Origin: Sanguinoderma infundibulare
Lineage: Eukaryota; Basidiomycota; Agaricomycetes; Polyporales; Polyporaceae
Assembly (NCBI GenBank): GCA_032821775.1
Contig: JAVLRN010000010.1
Location: 2,170,001 to 2,234,000 of the forward strand
Reading direction: 5' to 3'
Length of the DNA: 64,000 nucleotides
In this document: positions 59,374 to 64,000 of the stretch, one piece after another
Layout: every line of letters begins with the position of its first letter
How positions within the stretch are numbered: position 1 is the first letter of the stretch
Translations under genes and position numbers: made by a program
The notes under the pieces: model-generated
Databases searched by the model: none
The model's input: only the letters and a program-made list of their open reading frames with translations
Told to the model about the DNA's origin: nothing

Positions 59374-60141
59374 TCTCCTGGGTGAAGTAGACCTTCCGAA
59401 GGTTGCCTCGGACGGCGTAACGTGCTGCATTGAATACATTATTCCCTGCGACGTTATGAAGTCACCTCTTCTCCCCTATTTGCCTCTAGCTCCCGAAGTT
59501 TTCTGAAATGCGCCTCTCGAGGTATTGCTCGGTTTCTGATACTATGTGCTATACGATACACATACAACCTCGAGGTAGGACTGAACTTGCATCATGTACC
59601 CTCTCCTCGGGTTGCGGCACCAATAGCATCAACATATACGCCCTCGACTCAGCAATGTTATGCATCTCGAGTTGGACTGCACTATGCGAGGCATCCTGCT
59701 TGCACCGAAGTCGGGGTATCTCACGCAAGTAGAACGAAAGCGAGGCGTCACTGCGCGCCCGGAAAGCGGTGACCGCGCCTAGGTTGCCAGGTGAAAAGCC
59801 GACTTCACCAGCGAAGTCGGTGAATACCTGGTGGGTGGTGATTAAAATAGTGAATTGGTTGCTAGGGGATTTCACCCGCAAGCTGGAGGGTTTCACTAAG
59901 GTCGAAACGGGGATGAGATACGCGTCGGCGCTAGCCATCAGTGGCTGTTCCTGTGTGCGTCCGCGTCATTACAGACCGGCCCTAAACCTTCACGTGGTCT
60001 GCGGACCCTGCTAACCGATGCCCTAGCTCAGTATATCTGTACCTCTCCGCTTCTTTTCTTCCTGGGGCCCCGTGCGGAGCCTTATACCCTCATTCACTCT
60101 CCCTCTCTCACTGGAGCGTTCCCCGCTCTCTGCTTGAACTG
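59374..60141. other. HET-G 3' flank, no gene
   Basis: 59385-59760 is the HET-type 3' flank repeat (matches 47935-48260). 59799-59820 forms a perfect 8-bp stem hairpin (CCGACTTC...GAAGTCGG). No gene seen. Confidence 0.5.
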
Positions 60142-61361
60142 TTGCGGCCTTGGACTACTGCTGCCAGTGGCTTCGACACTCGCAGATCCCTCATCGTCGG
60201 CCATCCTGCTGTCCGCTGCGCCTGTCCTTACTGCGGGTTCGAACCTCAATGCAAGACATCGACCGCCCCCGTCGAGGAGTATGCCTCGTTCTTCGCCAAC
60301 GTCCCCCCTTCCAAGTGCGCCATCGGCTTCGTTGACCCCTCCAGCACACCCACCAACCCCGGGTGGCCACTCCGCAACCTCCTCGCGTACCTCCGCGCGC
60401 TCTATCCCGAGGACGCCGCGCAAGCGTTCCGCATCCTCTGTTAGCTCAAGAAGATCTTCCCGGGTGTCTTGTGTCTTTGCCCATCCCATCTCACTCCGCC
60501 TATCTGACGACCGCTCAGAATGCCACCGGACACAACTTGTCCATCCCGATGCCCGGCCACCCCGTCCCAGCGGCGTCGGTCGAGCAGACGAAGAAAGATG
60601 TCGTGACGCTTGAGAAGCTCTTTGACGAGCACGACATTGTCTTTCTCATGGATTCCCGTGAATCGCGTTGGCTCCCGACGGTCCTCGGTGCAGCCAAGGG
60701 GAAGATCATGCTGAATGCGGCGCTCGGGTTTGACACGTTCCTCGTCATGCAGCATGGTGCGCGGACGCCGAACGCAAAGGGCGAGAGGCTGGGGTGCTAT
60801 TACTGCAATGACATCGTCGCACCTTCTGATGTACGTCTGTGATCTGCTATCTCGCTGCTACCTGCTAATAACCTGTGCGAAGTCCCTAACGGACAGGACG
60901 CTCTACCAGATGTGCACGTTTACCCGACCCGGTCTCACGGCGTCGACGGCCGTTGAGCTGCTAGTGTCGCTGATCCAGCATCTCGAGGGGTATGAGTGGT
61001 GTTCATTCGAGCTTGCACACGCTAACGCATGCACGTGTACAGTATCAACGCTCCTACTCCCCCACCGCAAACACAAACCACGACGGACAGCGCCGGCAAT
61101 GACCACGAGTCCATCTTCGGGCCGGTCCAGCACCAGCTGCGTGGCTTCCTGGCGCAGTTCAGGAACGTGTCCACCGTCGGCGCGGCGTACGACTGCTGCA
61201 CGGGCTGCAGTGCGGCGGTGCTCGAGGCGCACAAGAAGGGCGGGTTTGAGATGCTGCTCAAGGCGTTCAACGACACCAAGTTCCTGCCGGAGCTGACGGG
61301 CTTGAAGAAGATGTACGAGGAGACGCAGGCGGCGCTGGAGGGTCGACGCGGACGAGGATGA
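60142..61361 (+). pseudogene. ATG7-like (autophagy E1 enzyme) relic, internally deleted
   Basis: Plus-strand pieces follow ATG7 order. First [40 protein letters not shown] and RILC, then TAG at 60442-60444, directly followed by LKKIFPG. After an intron: [37 protein letters not shown] and [13 protein letters not shown]. Then QMCTFTRPGLTASTAVELLV with the catalytic-type Cys, QLRGFLAQFRNVSTVGAAYD, FNDTKFLPELTGLKKMYEE, stop at 61361. Full ATG7 is about 600-700 aa. Missing here are most of the N-terminal domain and roughly 150 residues between RILC and LKKIFPG, including the ATP-binding Rossmann glycine loop. It cannot be an active E1. The real ATG7 should be elsewhere. Confidence 0.8.
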
Positions 61362-62039
61362 CTTTTAGAGTGAGCTTCGAGTAGGGTCGCGAGGAGGTGC
61401 GGCGGCGGAGGAGCAGGTGGCAAGCAGAGCGGGGCACAGGCGCGCATAATGATGTGCTCGGGCACTCAGACTCATTTCATTGTGTTCGCCGAGGTGCTGG
61501 TATCGCTTCTGAACAATGTCGCTCATTTATCCATCCTGTATCTGTTGTGTATTCTGTGAATATATGCCCAAATAAGTGTCGCTATTCCCCTGTATGTGTG
61601 ATCCGGAACTGGTGCCCGCAATGTGAGTATTCCCCAAGTGATCACCAATTCCATGACTAGATATCTATGAACATTTCACCCTCTTTTCTGTGGATTCCGG
61701 GTGGCAGATATACACCAGATTACAGAAGGTTTTCACCCAGTTCTCGCTTTCGGCTGCATGGTGAAATCGCACAAAATCCAGTTGACTTTGACCATGTATA
61801 TCCCCAGGATACAGGGTGGAAATCAACCGGCGCTTGATCCCCAGAACAGGTGACTACACTCAACTTAGATGGGGGTAGTCCACCATCTCGGGATGGTGAT
61901 CGACCTGTCACTTTTCACGGACTCTTAGTCGCACTGTGCGTTCAAATATTTCATGTTGAGATCGTGCTCAAACGCAATGGATCCGGATGTGATAGACATC
62001 GACAGTACATAGAGAGAAATATTACACTACCGTTACAAT
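61362..62039. other. No gene seen
   Basis: Contains scattered TTTCACCC/GGGTGAAA-like motifs (61675-61760) also seen at 59795-59890, perhaps remnants of one short repeat. Otherwise nothing recognised. Confidence 0.35.
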
Positions 62040-62380
62040 CGAGTTACAATCTACTTGCTTCCCAAGGACAACTATGAAAGCGAAGGTAATAAAGATATCG
62101 TACGGAGCAGGAGGTCGACAACGGCGAATAGGAGGAGGATGTATCGCGAGAGAGAGCATACATGCGTATGTGCGTATGTGAGCGGGGGAGGCATATAGCC
62201 ATAGAATGCGTGATGCAGTCAAGAAACAAGAAATGTGGTATCATGATGAGAACGACGAAGGATATGATGCATGCGATGACGAGAGGGATGCAGCAGATAT
62301 GCGAAGCCGCCGCGAGCCGTCCGCACGAAAGTAGGAACTGAACACAAATAGCCGAACCCAGACGAGAACGAACGACTTAT
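62040..62380 (-). repeat. Clp1-like 3' flank repeat
   Basis: Reverse-complement relative of 5189-5570 directly downstream of Clp1-like copy 5 (GGAGCAGGAGGTCGACAACG, GGAGGATGTATCGCG, CGAAGGATATGATGCATGCG blocks). Confidence 0.8.
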
Positions 62381-63720
62381 CCCAGGCGCGACTCCCGCCT
62401 TGGTCATCTGCATCGTCGCACACCGGATGCTGCTCGGCTGTAGGCGAGGAACGAGGTCAGGACGGCCGAGCGAGTACCCAAGGGCCGTGAGGAACATGTC
62501 GTAGTTCCAGTCCATCCCCGTCCACAGCCGGCGGTCGCTCACGCCGAGGTAGACGGCGTTCTGCCAGAGGCCGATGACCATCCCGATCATGTCGATGATC
62601 GCATTGGGTGTGTACCGCGCCGCTAGCCGGCGACCCGTCTCGACGATGTAGTGTGGATTCTGCGGGGTAGGGTTCTCGGGCGTGGGGAAGACAACGATGG
62701 GCTTCTGGATGGGCACGAGCTGGTCCATGAGCCAGCTGACCTTGTGCATGTACATGGTCTGAAGGAGAAGGAATGATTCGGGGTGTGGGACCGCGAGCGG
62801 GACGACAGGGAGGTTGACTTGCGTGCCCGCGACGCCTTGGAGGTCGACGATGCGCTTCTCGGGGAAGGAGGTGTGCCGAGCTTGAACCGTTTCGCGCAGT
62901 GCATGGCGAGGACGAGGTTGTGAGCGGGGATGAGCGACACCTTGCGCCGGTCGTTCGAGGGCTTGCGGCGGACGGGGTGCGCGTGCGGGAGATCCCAGAC
63001 GGCGAGGACGTGTGTAGGGAAGCTGGGTGGAAGGTCTTTGGGCTTGCGGTGCACTGCGTGGTCCGCGATGATGATGTTGACCTCGTCGGGGAGCGCGGCG
63101 CGACGACCCATTGAGGTGCGGTCGATGTGCGCGACCTCGACGAGGTGCCACATTCTAAACAGTGGCGCATCAATTAGTCGCGAGCGAACGGAAAAGAAAT
63201 GGGAGAACGTACGATGCACCCGCAGCCTCCAAGCCCTGCATGATGTAGCTAAAGTCTACGCCGGTCAAACGGGGGCACATGCGTCGATGTTGTCGCGGTT
63301 GAATGGGACGGGCCAGACGGCAGAGGAAAGGTGGCAAGTTGAGGTTGTCTACCTTGGAGTGAGCCTGCTTCAGCGCAGGAGCCGGTGCGGTGATTGGTTC
63401 GGGAAGGACGTCGACATCGGTAATTTGAGTGTGGGTGGAGGGCGTCGAACGGCGGGTGGCCGCTGACGACGCGAGCACGCCTCCTGCGCGAGGCGGCCCA
63501 GGGTGAGACGAGGGCTTTGGCCTTCTTGAACGAGGCCGGGAGAGGGTCTTAGTGTTTGAGTGCCGCCTGATCAGGAAGTGCGACCCGAGGATCTGATGCA
63601 CGGCGTCGAAAGAGAATGAACAGAGGGCAGGACGTTGGATGGAGAGAGAGAGATGGATATGCGAAGAGCTTCCTGCCGGTCGTCGTGCGACGTTTGCGAG
63701 TGATGCGGCTACCCGGCCCG
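62219..63720 (-). pseudogene. Clp1-like copy 5, disrupted
   Basis: The minus strand encodes the N-terminal block with an internal deletion: sequence passes from the SRRRR-type region straight to RRSTPSTHTQITDVDVLPEP, omitting the KKVVQNSHRHTSKVLVAK segment. MWHLVEVAHIDRTSMGRRAA and LPDEVNIIIADHAVHRKPKD are intact. The 1-bp deletion after KLGTPP is the same as in copy 1, so RIVDLQGVAGTQVNLPVVPL is out of frame. The normal stop (TGA after TAKA) reads GGA at 62393-62395, so the frame runs into the flank repeat to 62219. Its divergent HET partner would lie to the right of the window. Confidence 0.6.
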
Positions 63721-63742
63721 GAAGGCACTTCTCACACGCCAC

Positions 63743-64000
63743 AAGGCTCGTCGCCAGTCGCCGACTCCGAAACGTTAACGGGCAATGAACACCTTCCGAA
63801 TGGCGCTCCGCCAGGCGAAGGGTGACTTGGAGAGGATAGATTGCGGGTGGTTTGGCCGCTGCGCCCTTGTTCGCGACAGCGATACGTACAGAACAAAGTC
63901 CTTCTCTTGCGCATCATTGCATTCGCGAATAGCATCGCCCCGCACGCCGCTCTCAAAATTCCGTGAGTGCCAACCTGGGTCACGAAGAATGCGCCAACTT
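63743..64000. other. Window edge, no gene seen
   Basis: Upstream region of Clp1-like copy 5. Diverges from the leaders of the other copies after about 63740. Nothing recognisable. Confidence 0.4.

Noticed and set aside
62219..63151. 310-codon ORF of Clp1-like copy 5 taken as an intact gene
   Set aside because: Its first half is the wrong frame of the MGRRAALPDEV exon, and its end reads through a lost stop into the flank repeat.
1..64000. Whole-array RIP as the cause of the lesions
   Set aside because: Three CpA nonsense changes fit, but most lesions are indels and paralogues remain GC-rich and highly similar, unlike heavily RIPed DNA.

Overview
The window is nuclear DNA of a filamentous basidiomycete, most likely an Agaricomycete and possibly a polypore. 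The reasons are intron-dense genes (most introns about 49-95 bp, with GT...AG ends and CTRAY-type branch sites), GC-rich coding sequence, and gene families typical of mushrooms: a large HET-domain family with YAILSHTW starts, Clp1 (clampless1)-like genes, a mushroom-type F-box protein and a GH5 sterol/ceramide glucosidase.

Layout. The window has three parts. The left arm (1-14.1 kb) and right arm (40.7-64 kb) are built from copies of the same units: a HET-domain gene (called HET-A to HET-G here), a Clp1-like gene lying head to head or tail to tail with it, and two kinds of 3' flank repeat. Left-arm HET genes are on the minus strand and right-arm ones on the plus strand, so the arms form an imperfect inverted segmental duplication. 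Five HET genes look translatable (A, B, E, F, G), C is shortened by a stop, and D is a pseudogene. All five Clp1-like copies carry visible lesions: nonsense codons, 1-bp indels, a 3' truncation, an internal deletion, a lost stop, and in one case an inserted TA-flanked MITE.

The central 25 kb (15-39.6 kb) holds mostly single-copy genes: an antisense relic of a 2-oxoglutarate/Fe(II) oxygenase, an extended-SDR aldehyde/ketone reductase, tRNA-Glu(CTC), an F-box protein, an FAD monooxygenase, a LamB/YcsF (5-oxoprolinase subunit A-like) gene next to an amino-acid/GABA-type permease, a GH5 membrane-anchored glucosidase, two tandem 2-oxoglutarate oxygenases, a tiny stand-alone double-stranded-RNA-binding protein, and one multi-exon gene of unknown function. 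An internally deleted ATG7 relic lies inside the right arm.

How it fits together. HET proteins trigger allorecognition cell death in other fungi, and Clp1 controls clamp-cell and dikaryon development in mushrooms. The array therefore looks like a birth-and-death nursery of non-self recognition genes that carries along a decaying developmental-regulator family. Copies differ mainly in a Pro-rich insertion (Cys-rich in A, B, C and G) that splits the HET domain and in the number of acidic repeat modules at the C terminus. The core genes suggest small-molecule catabolism and lipid-glycoside turnover and show no obvious link to the HET arms. Exon borders were worked out by eye from splice signals and paralogue comparison; family names come from remembered motifs, not searches.
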